Shown: in pieces, positions 24,401 through 36,490 of the stretch
Position numbering within the stretch: position 1 is the first letter of the stretch
Layout: every line of letters begins with the position of its first letter
From: Nicotiana tabacum
Taxonomy: Eukaryota; Streptophyta; Magnoliopsida; Solanales; Solanaceae
Direction: 5' to 3'
DNA length: 64,000 nt
NCBI RefSeq assembly: GCF_000715075.1
Contig: NC_134082.1
Span: forward strand, 138,868,948-138,932,947
Translations under genes and position numbers: made by a program
Notes under the pieces: generated by a model
Database searches by the model: none
Told to the model about the DNA's origin: nothing
What the model saw: only the letters and a program-made list of their open reading frames with translations

Positions 24401-25333
24401 TGCAAATTTCGTTCCAAGACTTCTGTTATCTTTTGTGATTTGGGCCCGTGACTGATTTGGGCCGGCTGTTGGTTGGGTTCTATATTGATGAGACGTTGTC
24501 CCATTTCGTTAAGTCACTTGTTTGCTTTCGACGGAATTCAAATTACCTTAGACCTTTAGCTAACTAATTAGACCTTTTAAAAATGGGTCGAGGCCTGCCC
24601 GATTAGTCAAATGTATAACTTATGGCCTTCAAAAGCTCAATTTCGAACTTCCTTTAAAAATTGGGAACGAGTTGTGTCGTGTCAAATAAAATCTTAGAAC
24701 GCATGGCCCTTTACTAATTTCTTATGATTTAGATATAAAATAACAAATGTTCGTAGTTTGCTTTAGGCCCGTTTAATATACCACCGTGATCGTGGACACG
24801 TTCGCGTGACATGATTACGGTTTCTAAAAACAAAATCGGAGTATGCGTTTGCGCAACTTCGGCTAAACTTTCTTAATAATAATAATGCGTTATTAATTGT
24901 GGACACGTTCGCATGACATGATTTTGACACGCCAAATAGACAGGTATACGTACGCATGACCCGTTTCAAGATAATTGTCTTAATTATAAAGCGGTAAAAG
25001 GTAAATGCACATAGGTTCTAAAATCAGTAATTAAATAATTTTAGTAAGCCAAGTATGATCAAAGCGACCGTGCTAGAACCACGGAACTCGGGAGTGCCTA
25101 ACACCTTCTCCCGGTTTAACGGAATTCCTTACTCAGATTTCTGGTTTGCAGACTGTTAAACAGAGTCAATCTTTCCTCGATTCGGGATTCAATCAGTGAC
25201 TTGGGACACCGTAAATCTCCCAAGTGGCGACTCTGAATTTTTAATAAATAAATCCCGTTTCGATTGTCCTTTAATTGGAAAAACTCCCTTTATTTATACC
25301 CTTACGGGGCGTAGTAAAAAAGGAGGTGTGACA
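21446..25333 (+). repeat. 5' LTR of Ogre element
   Basis: 3,888 bp, starts TGTGAGCACG and ends GGTGTGACA. It holds no protein domain. The centre (22,080-22,430) is C-rich and contains pyrimidine-rich segments. Compared with the 3' LTR it retains about 100 bp (around 24,018-24,117) and about 55 bp (around 24,830-24,885) that are missing there. Otherwise only about three differences per hundred bases were seen in the part compared by eye. Confidence 0.9.
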
Positions 25334-25337
25334 GCTC

Positions 25338-25355
25338 TGGCGACTCTGCTAGGGA
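25338..25355 (+). other. Ogre primer-binding site
   Basis: TGGCGACTCTGCTAGGGA, four bases after the 5' LTR. It has the form of a tRNA 3'-end complement; Ogre elements are known to use tRNA-Arg. The exact tRNA was not checked. Confidence 0.8.
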
Positions 25356-26557
25356 AGGAACCCAGAATCTCTGGTTCAGGGTTCAAGAATTCGAGCTTGA
25401 TAATATGATTTTGTTTGGCTTTATTGTTAATGTTACTGTATTCTGTGAATCTTTTGTGCTAAATGCTATCTGTTTACGCTTTAATATTATTCGAATTGTA
25501 TATAACTGTCTTCTTACGCCACTTATCTGAGTCTTCTGGAAATGGTGCATACGTTCGCGTAGCCCACTTTTTCTCTAGAAATTATACCAAATAGAACGAG
25601 GCTGGGCAAGCGACAAGGCCGGGTAGACTTCAGTGCTTTCGGTACGTCACCCCCTCTTCGGCCCCAGTTGTCCGCTCGGGTACCCCAAGTCTAGACCAAA
25701 ACCCCAGGATTTAAACCTAGAAAAAACATAGCCTCATGTCAGATCCTTAGTAGGAACGTTTGTTTACATCATGTGCATTTGACTTAGGGGACTCAACACA
25801 GGGGTTGGGTCCGTCTAGGACAGGTATGGCTGAAATAACAGACCATCCTGATGCATTCTACGTGCTATGTGAACATTTATTTGTTTTGGCTTGCATGCTG
25901 ACCGGTCAGGGAAAATAAAGCAAAAAAGGAAAACCAAGAGTGATATAGGGAAGGAAATAAAGCCCGGTTCTAAAAATTCTGGTATTTGAAAAACGTCCTG
26001 AAACTCTGCCCAAAATTTTTCAAAAAGAGTTATTTCAACAGAGTCAGACACTGTGTTCTTTCAAATGTGTCAAAACTGATCGAACTACACAGGTCTGATT
26101 CTCACCGGATGTGGGATACGTAGGCAACATACATAAGGTTCGGCCTTATTTTTGAAAAAAAAAAGAAAGAAAAACAAGAAAAGAGAGTCGGTGGTCGAGT
26201 GAATGCAATCTGGATTTTTTATCAAAATAAGCCGATCTAGCTTCGGCAATGTCTTAAACCATTCTTGCCGAGATAGCCTCAGAGTATTCTTCAGTTTTCG
26301 AAAGGATATTTTCGTAAAAGAATGGACAAGTTTGTGAAGGGTCATAAAATAATTCCCCCCTGCCTCAAAATTCGCGTGAAATTGGGAAGGGGCCGCGTTT
26401 GCAAAAACAGTCACTTGGATAAAGTTGGCATATAGGGGAAGAAATTATGGTTCTTTTCTTCTTTTCTTTTCTCTTTCTTTTTCTTTTCTTCTTCAAAAAA
26501 CTGTTTACAAAAGGGTCCACTCGAGTCAACCCTAACCTTAATTTTCCACAGGAACAA
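25356..26557 (+). other. Ogre 5' UTR
   Basis: Non-coding leader. Contains boundary motif copy 1 (26,082-26,150), a purine-rich run after it, a long pyrimidine tract (26,448-26,495), and a good splice-acceptor context (CCCTAAC...TTTTCCACAG at 26,550) just before the ORF1 start. A leader intron is therefore possible. Confidence 0.55.
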
Positions 26558-28622
26558 ATGAATACCATCCAGGATCCGCCAGAAGTGGTCAGGGAACATG
26601 CTCAGTTGCACTTGCATATGTGGTGGAATGATCTAGATGAAGATGGTCAGAAATGGGTGAAAAAGCAATTGGGTGCTCTTATAAACATTTTTGAGATCAA
26701 ACCACGGGAAGATCTGATCAAGGCTTTGGTAACTTTCTGGGATCCTGTCCACAATGTCTTTCGTTTCTCGGATTTTGAGATCACCCCTACTTTGGAGGAG
26801 ATAGCTGGGTACATTGAATTCAGACGGGATTTGAGGAAGCAACAACTTATATTTCCAAGGGCTCCATCGGTGCACAAGTTCTTTGACCTCCTGAATATCA
26901 GTAAACAGATAAATAAAGAACGTGTGAGCAATGGGTGTTGTGCTTTCGATTTCTTATACTTCAGGTTCGGGCATTCTACTGGTTTTGAAACGCATGAAAA
27001 GGGACGAGCAACAAACAAGACAAGGGCCTTTGGCAAATTCATCGCCGGTTCGCATTTATTGTGGCATTCTTGGGGATCATGGTTTTTCCAAATGAGAAAG
27101 GGACGGTGGATATTTGTATGGCTAGAATTGCACAAATCCTCGCTACCAAGGAAGATCATACACTTGCCCCGTTGGTGCTGGCAGATATTTATCGAGCATT
27201 GACCTTATGCAAAGTAGGGGCTCAATTCTTTGAAGGTTGCAGCATCCTCCTGCAAATGTGGTTGATTGAGCACCTTTGCCATCATCCCAGATTCATGAGT
27301 TATGGTTCGAGCCCAAATAACTTCGTCACTAGTTACGATGAGAGGGTAAAAGATTACAACGCACGAGAAGGGTTTGAAGCATGGGTCTCTCACTTGAAAG
27401 TTCTTAAAGTAGGTCAGGTCGAGTGGACTATAGGATGGCTCCCGAGGACAGAAGCCATCTATATGACTGATAGCAAAGGCTACCTGAGGTTAATGGGTGT
27501 AAGGAGTATCCATCCATATGCACGCAGAGGGTCTTGAGGCAATTGGGAAGGTATCAGATTGGGCCTGAAGATGAAGATCTAAGCACCCATGTCATAGAGT
27601 TACGTACAGAAGTGGCATTGCCCGAGGCTGTAGTTCAGCAGGATTGGAATAACTACCGATATCTAAAAAATGGCACCCAGGTACCAGACATCACTAAGGG
27701 GGAAGTAGATCCAAATTATGCTGCTTGGTTTGAGAAAATGTCTTATGTAAACAACTAGCCAGAGCCCGAAAGGCCCGCCAAAAGGCCTCATGTTCAAGCC
27801 TTTAATGATAAAATTCAGGAGAGGTTAGCTTGGGGGGAGAAGGAAAAGGAATATAAGGCCATCATCCATGGTCTACAAGAAGAATTGAGAAATTTCACCT
27901 TCAACAATGATTTGCAGACACAAAAGGCCGAAGGTAAAAGGAGAAGATTGGTGCGAGAAAATGAAGCCCTCAGAGCTCAGGTACGAATGTTGAAAATTGA
28001 AGCCGAGAACCCAGGCCGAAGCAGGAAAGATGAAAGGCTCATTTATAACCTTACTCAAAAGGTACGTGACTATGAAGATGACCTGCAGAAAGCTGAGTCT
28101 GAACTTGCAAATGCACGGGTGAGGTTGGCTAAAAGTGCCGAAGGGCGTGCAGCTTTCGTTCAACAGATGAAAGAAAGATATGAGAAAGGGGTCGTAGGTT
28201 GGGAAAAGGCAATTGGCAACCTCGAGGGTGAAATGGCTAAACAAACCAAAAATTTTAAGGCTGAAAGAGAACATTGTTATGCCTTAATGGCACGGCTAGA
28301 AAGAGACTTGCAACAACTCCAAGAGCAGAACCAGGTAGCCGAACGAACTTTGGAAGCTAGAACCGAACAAATTGGGCGTTTGTTGCAAGATAAGGGCGTC
28401 ATAAGAGAGCGAGTCAAAAGGGTCGCTAACTACATCGTGATGAAGTGTAGTAGCTGTGAGGATATGACTAGATCTATGTTCTTCTCTACTATGATGATTT
28501 TCGTTCACCGGGTAATGGAAGATCTCTACCACCTCCAAGGGGATTTAGCGAGTCGGGCCGCGGAAAGGCCGAATGATACCCCGTGGGTCCCAGGGGCAAT
28601 TGAGACACTGATGTATTCGTGA
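26558..28622 (+). pseudogene. Ogre ORF1 protein (DUF7745 / plant-mobile-domain-like plus coiled coil), frameshifted
   Basis: I place the start at 26,558 (MNTIQDPPEVVREH) because upstream codons in frame are a pyrimidine tract. The N-terminal part (FSDFEITPTLEEIAGYIEF; then LADIYRALTLCKVGAQFFEG and LQMWLIEHLCHHP) resembles the DUF7745/plant-mobile-domain-like proteins of Tat elements. The C-terminal third (27,885-28,500) is a long Lys/Glu/Arg/Gln-rich coiled coil. Function is unknown; a structural or RNA-binding role is only a guess. Frameshifts lie near 27,050 and 27,530 and a stop at 27,756-27,758, giving four separate frames. It ends at TGA 28,620. Confidence 0.7.
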
Positions 28623-29300
28623 TTTCTTGAGTCTGTATTTTCTTTCCGTTAAAGTCTACCAGTTGTTTTGGAGTCTGTATTTCTTTTATCAGAGTATGTG
28701 GGTTGTTTGTTTTTTGAGTCTGTATTTCGTCTTTCATCAGAGTCTGTTAGTTTCTATTTAAGTTTATTTCCGAGTCCTATTATGAAAATTTGAAAATTCC
28801 AAAAATATTTTATTATTTTTATCTCCAGAACTACGCTCGGTCTGATTCATGCGGGGTCATGATACGTAGGAAATCTCCATAGGATTCAACCGTAACCAAA
28901 TGATAAAGAGAGAAAGAAAATAAGAGGAAAAACAAGAGAGTAAAGAAAAAAAAAGAGAAAAGAGAGAGAGCGGAAAAACAAGAAAGAAAATAGAGAAAAT
29001 AAAAAATCAAGAGAGAATAAAAACAAAGAGAGAATGAAAGGAAGGAAAAGAAAAAGAAAGAAAAGGGGGAAGTTTGCAATCGAAAGTAAGAAAAGGCCGG
29101 GATGACGCATGCAACCGATCAAATACATAATAGAGTCGGTTAACTGTTTAGGTGCATTCATGCCCAATGTGCGGTTGCCAATTTGTTAAAGCCTAATCGC
29201 TAACAAGGTTGTTGTTGATGTATTGAGTCCAGGTAGGTGGTTAGTTGATTGGCATTCTGGCAACTCACTCATACAACACCGATCAAAAGATAGGCTGAAT
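28623..29300 (+). other. ORF1-gag spacer of Ogre
   Basis: Non-coding. It has GAGTCTGTATTTC-type short repeats (28,629-28,745), boundary motif copy 2 (28,829-28,895), and a 160-bp purine-rich tract (28,905-29,075), whose long open frames on either strand are composition artefacts. Confidence 0.7.
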
Positions 29301-31165
29301 ATGGCCAACCAGGAACCGGAAACAAGTATTGTCGACCCATCAAAAGAAGTGGAAGAATTGGACGTTAATGCGATGACGGAAGAAATATATAAGCTAAAGC
29401 AACAGATGGCTGAAATGTACCAAGCCTGGGCTAAGGGGCATCCACCACCGGCTTATCCCGCCAACCCTGCTTATATCCCACTATCAGCCTAACTTCCGGA
29501 GCCTCCCACTGTGAACTCATCTCCAGCCTTTCCCCTCTACCAACAATGCCACGATACCACTTCCCATACTTCTCAAGCTCTACCACCCAAACAAGTCCCA
29601 TACCCTCCCCCACCAATTACACCTGTTTTTATGGCACCTCCACCTGCTACATTACATCGATCTTATAGTAAACCCCTGTTCCAAACTCACGACAACCAAT
29701 ACTATCCCCCTGAACCCAACTTCAAAGTTCCAGAACCATATCCTTACACCCCTCATCTTGATCTCCCAGCAGAGACCGAGAAACCACCCAAAATTCCCGA
29801 GCATGAAGAGATGATCAGAAAGGTCAAAAGCTTAGAACAGTCGTTCCGAGATATAAGGGGGTTGGGAGGTCAAGTAAGTGTGGCCTATAAGGATTTATAT
29901 TTGTTCCCAGATGTTCAGTTTCTAGCGGGGTTCAAAATGCCCAAGTTTGATCTGTACGATGGGCATGGTAACCCAGTAGCACTCTTAAGAGGATTTTGTA
30001 GCAAAATGAGAGGAGCGGGTGGAAGAGATGAGTTGCTGATGGCATATTTCAGCCAAAGTTTAAGTGGATCGGCCTTAGAATGGTATACCAGACAAGATCA
30101 CAACAGGTGGTACACATGGGACGATTTGGCCCAAGCCTTTGCCTGCCATTTTCAGTACAACCTCGAAATTATCCTAGACCGTCTGTCATTGACAAAGCTT
30201 GAGAAGAAGCCCGGTGAGAGCTTCAGGGAATATGGATTCCGTTGGAGAGAGCAAACAGCGAGGGTTTACCCTCCGATGAAAGAAAGCGAATGGTTGATTA
30301 TTTCTTGCAGGCTTTGGAACCCACTTATTTCGATCACTTGGTGTCAGCAGTAGGTAAGTCCTTTAATGAAGTCGTAAAAATTGGAGGCATGGTTGAAGAG
30401 GGACTCAATTCCAACAAGATCATGAGTTATTCGGCTATCAAAGAGACTACTCAGGCAATTCAAAATGGTACTGGGGATGTGCTCGGGAAGAAGAAGGAGG
30501 AGGATGTTGCGATAATTGAGTTAGGAGCTTGGGTTGGATCCAAGAACCTTCCCCATTACTACAACCAGCCACGACCCTATCCCCAAACTTACCCCCACAC
30601 TCCATATAACCCACCACAACACTATTACCCACCGCCAGATCACCATATTTCTATCTATCACGCACAAACCTATACCCAACCTCCCGTTCACTCACAATGG
30701 CATGCGCCGGCCCCTCAAAGTCCATACCTAGCTCCACAAAATGCCCATCCACCCCCAAGAGCCTACAGAAATCCCCCTGGAACAGGTTTCCGGCCAAATC
30801 AAGCCTTTAAGAATAAGAGGTTGCAGAAACAGAAGACCTTCACTCCTTTGGGAGAATCATATGCTAGTTTATTTCACCGACTAAGATAGTTGGGTATGTT
30901 GAATCCGATCGAGGCTAAACTGTCGAATCCCCCTCCCAGAAATCTTGACCACTCGGTGAGTTGTGAGTATTGTTTAGGGACCCCGGGACATGACAGAGAG
31001 AAAAAGCTATAAATTGAAAACAACCATTCAAGAACTCATTGACACCAATCGAATTGAGGTCCAAGCTCCGGAGGCGCCCAATATCTATCAGAATCCCTTG
31101 CCGGCCCATCATAAAACAAATACTATTGAGATAGTGCATAAGGGAGGGGAGCCTAAGAAACCTTA
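29301..31165 (+). pseudogene. Ogre gag (capsid and zinc-knuckle nucleocapsid)
   Basis: Start at 29,301 (MANQEPETSIVDP). A Pro/Tyr-rich N-terminal region (29,440-29,790) is followed by the retrotransposon gag core with FKMPKFDLYDGHGNP and MAYFSQSLSGSALEWY (29,930-30,090) and KKPGESFREYGFRWREQTAR (30,210-30,260). The knuckle CEYC.GTPGHDREK sits at 30,960-31,005, with the last Cys lost to a frame change. Gag forms the virus-like particle and packages element RNA. There is a stop at 29,490, a frameshift near 30,270-30,350 and a stop at 30,887. Confidence 0.85.
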
Positions 31166-31175
31166 GCAAACCATC

Positions 31176-32844
31176 ATGATGATTCAGGCTAGTGAAGCCA
31201 GGCCATTTGAAAAGTCAACAAGTGAGAAGTCTGTGATCAAGTTGAACAGGGCAAATAATGAACCATCTATAGAGGTTAAGAAGGGGTCCTCAAGTGACAT
31301 TGCAAGAAAACATGAAAGAGCAAAAGTGGTTATTCCAGGAGTGACGAACAAGCCTGTGGTAATTGTGAAGGGCGCCCCCACGGATCCTGTCATTATCAAA
31401 CCGGTAACTCAATTACAGATAGTCAACAATAAGGCAGTCCCATGGAATTATGAACGAGTGACCGTGACTTACAAAGGAAAAGAGGTTAAAGAAGAAGTGT
31501 GTGAGAATCATGGTTTGACTAGATCGGGGACATGCTTTGCCCCCGAAGAGTTGAGAAAAGCTAAGACCTCAAAAGATAATCCAGTGTTGGTGAAAAAAGC
31601 GGTGACTGAGGAAGAAGCAGAAGAATTTCTAAGAAAGATGAAAGTGCAAGACTATTCCATTGTGGATCAGTTAAGGAGGACACCAGCTCAGATCTCGCTC
31701 TTGTCATTATTGATCCATTCAGACGAACACCGTCGTGCTTTGATGAAGATCTTGAACGAAGCCCACGTTCCTGACAAAATCTCAGTAAACCACTTGGAAA
31801 AGATAGCTAACAAGATATTTGAGGTAAACAGAGTCACTTTTTCTGATGATGAGTTGCCCGTGGAGGTACCGAGCACAATAGAGCCCTCTATCTGATAATG
31901 AAATGCGAAGATTCTGTGGTTACTCGGGTACTGGTTGACAATGGGTCTAGCGCGAACATTTGTCCTCTCTCCACATTGAACAAGCTGAAAGTGGAGGATG
32001 AAAGAATTCACAAGAACAATATTTGCGTTCGGGGATTCGACGGTGGAAGGAAAGATTCAGTCGGGGATATAGTGCTTGAGCTCACAATAGGGCCAGTTGA
32101 ATTTACTATGGAATTACAGGTGCTAGATGTGGTTGTTTCCTATAATATGTTATTGGGACGACTTTGGATTCATGCTGCCAAAGCAGTCCTGTCTAATCTG
32201 CATCAAATTGTCAAGTTTGAATGGGATCGACAGGAAATTATCGTACACGGCGAGGATAATTTGTGTGTGCCCAATGATGCCATTGTTCCGCTCATAGAGG
32301 TTGAAGACGACAAGGGGCCATGGGTTTATCAGGTTTTCGACACAGTATCGGTAGAGAAAATTCCAGAAGGGAAGTGCGTCCCAACTCTAAAGGTAGCTAC
32401 TACATCAGTCATGGTAGCCGTTGAAATATTGAAAAATGGTTTTGTACATGGCAAGGGTTTGGGTGCATCTCTGCAAGGTATTGTGCAGCCAGTTTCTCTT
32501 CCAAAGAATCTGGATACTTTTGGTCTAGGGTTCAAGCCTACAGTTGCAGATGTGAGACGAGCCCACAAAATGAAACAGAAAGCATGGGCATTGCTAAGGC
32601 CAATCCCGCGCCTGTCCAGATCATTCGTCAGGTCGGGTATCAGAAAGCAATTATTGTAAAAGGTTCCTGGATCATTGATTGGTGCTGATGGAGAGTTGGA
32701 AAAGGGGTTCGAAAGGTTATTTGCCGAGGTTAACATGGTTGAGGCTGGGGAAGGGTCCAGCAAGGCAGATGTGCAATTCATGGGACCACGTGCAAAAGTC
32801 AACAACTGGGAAGCTACTCCTCTTCCTACCCGGAGGGAGTCTTG
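31176..32844 (+). pseudogene. Ogre protease region with G-patch-like motif
   Basis: An aspartic protease of retropepsin type. The active site reads VLVDNGSSANI (about 31,927-31,960; Asp present, Thr/Ser replaced by Asn), with the flap/second-loop region IGPVEFTMELQVLDV and YNMLLGRLWIH after it. Downstream, GFVHGKGLGASLQGI (about 32,440-32,485) looks like a G-patch, a nucleic-acid-binding motif reported in some retroelement proteases. Internal stops are at about 31,893 and 32,657. The frame then runs to the candidate splice donor at 32,845 rather than a protein end. Confidence 0.8.
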
Positions 32845-33021
32845 GTAGTGGGTTTTGATTTTCTTTTAGTTGTCTGGATTATTCCAGGGTCTGTAATTCA
32901 GATATTATGTTCCGTCCAGTTGGATGTGTTAAAACCCTGTTATCTTTAAATTCAATGAAATGCAATTATTCCTTTCCCTTCATTTCTTCTAATTTTATTT
33001 TTGTTTTCTTCTTTTGTACAG
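32845..33021 (+). other. Candidate Ogre intron between protease and RT
   Basis: 177 bp. Donor GAGTCTTG/GTAGTGG at 32,845; acceptor after a T-rich tract, CTTTTGTACAG, at 33,021. Unspliced, the upstream frame hits TAG one codon past the donor. Joining the two sides keeps the frame open into the RT ORF (SFYADINDMTCLRNL). An intron at this place is a known Ogre feature. Confidence 0.75.
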
Positions 33022-35105
33022 TTCTTTTTATGCTGATATCAATGACATGACATGCTTGAGGAATCTTCGGCCCAGTTTTAAAAGCCAATCTAACTCTGAA
33101 ATAATAATACAAGAAATTGAGTGTGATGACGAGTTGGAATTTGATGATGATGAGGCCTATAAAGAAATTAGTAAGGAACTAAGTCATTTTGAGGAAAAGC
33201 CCAAACCTAATTTGAACGATACAAAAGCAGTTAATCTAGGGGACCAAGATAATGTCCGTGAAACTAAAATAAGTGTACATCTGGAATCTCAACTCAGGGA
33301 TGAGATAATTAAAGCACTGTTCGAATACAAAGATGTTTTTGCATGGTCTTATGATGACATGCCGAGTCTAAGCACTGATTTAGTGGTTCACAAGTTGCCC
33401 ACTGACCCGGCATTCCCTCCTGTCAAACAAAAGCTGAGAAAGTTCAAAACGGATATGAGTGTAAAGATCAAAGAAGAGGTCACCAAGCAGTTCGATTCCA
33501 AAGTCATTCGGGTCACGCGGTATTCCACCTGGTTAGCCAATGTTGAGCCTGTGCCGAAGAAGGATGGCAAGACCATGGTGTGTGTTGACTATTGGGATCT
33601 CAACAAGGCGAGTCCAAATGACAATTTTCCATTGCCGAACATCCATATCTAGATTGATAATTGTGCCAAACATGAGATTGGTTCTTTTGTGGATTGTTAC
33701 GTGGGTTATCATCAGATCTTAATGGACGAGGAAGATGCAAAAAAGATGGAATTCATCACGCCGTGGGGAACGTACTACTATCGGGTCATGCCATTTGGCT
33801 TGAAGAATGCTGGGGCAACCTACATGAGGGCAATGACAATAATATTCCATGATATGATACACTAGGAAATCGAGGTGTACGTGGATGATGTGATCGTGAA
33901 GTCTAGAAAGCAAGCTGACCATGTGAGGGATCTGAGGAAGTTCTTCCAAAGGCTTCGCAGGTACAATCTCAAGCTTAATCCTGCAAAGTGTGCTTTTGGG
34001 GTGCCGTCTGGAAAGTTGTTGGGGTTCGTAGTCAGCCGCCGGGGCATTGAACTGGATCCATTGAAAGTCAAGGCCATCCAGGAATTGCCACCTCTGAGGA
34101 ACAAGACCGAGGTGATGAGTTTGTTGGGGAGATTGAATTACATCAGCAGGTTCATCGCTCAGCTCACGACAACTTGTGAGCCTATCTTCAAACTGTTAAA
34201 GAAAGATGTTGCGGTCAAGTAGACAGATGAATGTCAGGAAGCCTTTGATAAGATAAAGGGGTACTTGTCAAGTCCACCCGTGTTGGTCCCGCCAGAACTA
34301 GGGCGACCTTTGATTCTATATTTGATGGTTTTGAACAATTCATTCGACTGTGTATTGGGTCAACATGACATCACTGGTAGGAAGGAGCAGGCCATATATT
34401 ATCTCAGCAAGAAGTTCACATCTTACGAGGTTAAGTACACTCAGCTTGAGAGGACGTGTTGCGCCTTAACTTGGGTAGCCCACAAGTTGAAACATTATTT
34501 GTCCTCTTATACTACTTACCTCATCTCTCGCTTGGATCCGCTGAAGTATATCTTCTAGAAGCCTATGCCCACGGGAAGGCTTGCAAAGTGGCAGATCTTG
34601 CTCACAGAATTTGACATTGTCTACGTGACTTGGACCGCGATGAAAGCACAAGCATTGGCTGACCACTTAGCTGAGAATCCTGTGGATGAAGAATACGAAC
34701 CTTTGAAGACTTACTTCCCTGATGAAGAGGTAATGCACATTGATGAGTTGGAACAGATTGAAATGCCAGGATGGAAACTTTTCTTTGATGGGGCTGTTAA
34801 CATGAAAGGCATTGGGATAGGAGTGGTACTTTTCTCTGAAACAGGGCATCATTACCTTGTTACGGCTCAGCTTCGGTTCTACTGTACTAACAACATGGCG
34901 GAATACGAGGCATGCATTTTAGGTTTGAGGATGGCTGTGGATATGGGTGTCCAGGAAGTCTTGGTCTTGGGTGACTCGGACCTACTGGATTCAGGGAGAA
35001 TGGGAAATACGAGATTTAAAACTCATACCGTAGTGATAATGCTTGCGCGATCTTTGCCAGCGGTTTCAGTCAATAGAATTCAGGCATATCCCAAGGATTT
35101 ATAAT
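33022..35105 (+). pseudogene. Ogre reverse transcriptase and two RNase H domains
   Basis: RT motifs in order: KVIRVTRYSTWLANVEPVPK (33,500-33,560), MVCVDYWDLNKASP (33,577-33,618), TPWGTYYYRVMPFGLKNAGA (33,762-33,820), the catalytic YVDDVIVKS (33,876-33,905), and GKLLGFVVSRRGIELDP (34,010-34,060). RNase H follows (ILYLMVLNNSFDCVLGQ..., YYLSKKFTSYEVKYTQLERT), then the second, archaeal-type RNase H typical of Tat (KLFFDGAVNMKGIGIGVVLF; NNMAEYEACILGLRMAVDMG). Stops at 33,651, 33,864, 34,220 and 34,558 are all TAG. A frameshift near 34,990 follows the second RNase H. Confidence 0.9.
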
Positions 35106-36490
35106 GAAGTTGTCGATGCTTGGGCTATTCTGGCGTCAATGTTACATCATCCAAATAAGGCTTATGTGGACCCTTTGCAGATTCAGGTCCGTGATCAGCA
35201 TGCTTACTGTAATATGGTGGAAGAAGAACTTGATGGGGAGCCATGGTTCCATGATATAAAAGAATACATCAGGATGGGGGAATATCCGGTACAGGCCACA
35301 GGTGATCAGAAAAGAACAATTCGACGATTGGCAAGTGGATTTTTCTTCAGTGGAGGGGTGTTATACAAAAGAACTCTAGATCTTGGATTGCTAAGATGCA
35401 TAGATGCCAGACAGGCCACAACTATCATGACTGAGGTACACTCTGGAGTTTGTGGACTGCATATGAGTGGGTACATTCTAGCAAAGAAAATTCTCCGAGC
35501 AGGTTATTACTGGCTCGCTATGGAGCGAGATTGCATCTGTTTTGTGTGCAAGTGTCATCAGTGCCAGGTGCACGGAGATTTGATTCATTCCCCACCATCT
35601 GAATTACATACAATGTCGGCACCATGGCCCTTTGTTGCTTAGGGCATGGATGTCATTGGGCCAATCGAGCCAGCAACATCAAACAGACATAGATTTATTC
35701 TAGTAGCCATTGATTATTTTACCAAGTGGGTTGAAGCGAAATTTTTTAAATCTTTGACCAAGAAAGTGGTGGTCGATTTTGTGCATTCAAATATCATTTG
35801 TCGGCTTGGGATTTCGAAGGTAATCATCACGGACAATGGCGCTAATCTCAACAGTCACCTGATGACGGAGACATGTCAGCAGTTTAAGATTATACATCGC
35901 AATTCCACCCCGTACCACCCTAAGGCGAATGGAGCAGTCGAGGAGCCAACAAGAATATAAAGACGATACTTCAAAAAATGGTGGAAGGTTCAAGACAATG
36001 GCATGAAAAGCTGTCGTTTGCATTGCTGGGTTATCGCACTACTGTCCGTACTTCAGTAGGGGCCACTCCTTATTTGTTGGTGTATGACACGGAGGCAGTA
36101 ATACCCGCAGAAATTGAAATCCCATCCCTTCAGATCGTCGCTGAGGCGAAAATTGATGATGTTGAGTGGGTCAAAACCTGCTTGGAGTAACTAAGTCTGA
36201 TTGATGAAATGAGATTGGCAGCAGTATGTCACGGCCAATTGTACCAACAGAGAGTGGCGAGAGCATATAACAAAAAAGTACATCCACGGAAGTTCGAAGT
36301 GGGTCAGTTAGTGTTGAGACGTATCGTGCCTCATCAGGCTGAAGCAAAAGGAAAGTTCGCCCCAAACTGGAAGGAGCCGTTTGTCGTAACTAGAGTGTTG
36401 TCCAATGGCGCGTTATATTTGACAGATGTAGAAGGGAAATGTGTAGAAATGGCTATCAATTCCGATGCAGTCAAGAGATACTATGTATGA
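35106..36490 (+). pseudogene. Ogre integrase
   Basis: The HHCC zinc domain reads HSGVCGLHMSGYILAKKILR...CKCHQC (35,440-35,565). The DDE core has Asp in GMDVIGP (35,643-35,665), Asp in ITDNGAN (35,827-35,848) and Glu in NGAVEE (35,927-35,945). The C-terminal part has LGYRTTVRTSVGATPYLLVY (36,027-36,085) and KFAPNWKEPFVVTRVLSNGA (36,353-36,412), ending at TGA 36,488. It inserts element cDNA into chromosomes. TAG at 35,640 (Trp expected), a frameshift near 35,950 and TAA at 36,188 break it. Confidence 0.9.

Noticed and set aside
26558..28622. Host gene with plant-mobile-domain-like and coiled-coil protein
   Set aside because: It lies between a primer-binding site and gag inside a bounded Ogre element and corresponds to Ogre ORF1.
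28831..29167. Phe/Leu-rich minus-strand ORFs that look like membrane proteins
   Set aside because: Composition artefact of the purine-rich tract between ORF1 and gag of the Ogre element.
33022..36490. Endogenous pararetrovirus (known in Solanaceae)
   Set aside because: An HHCC-DDE integrase, LTRs and a target duplication are present, and no movement protein is seen; this is Ty3/gypsy.
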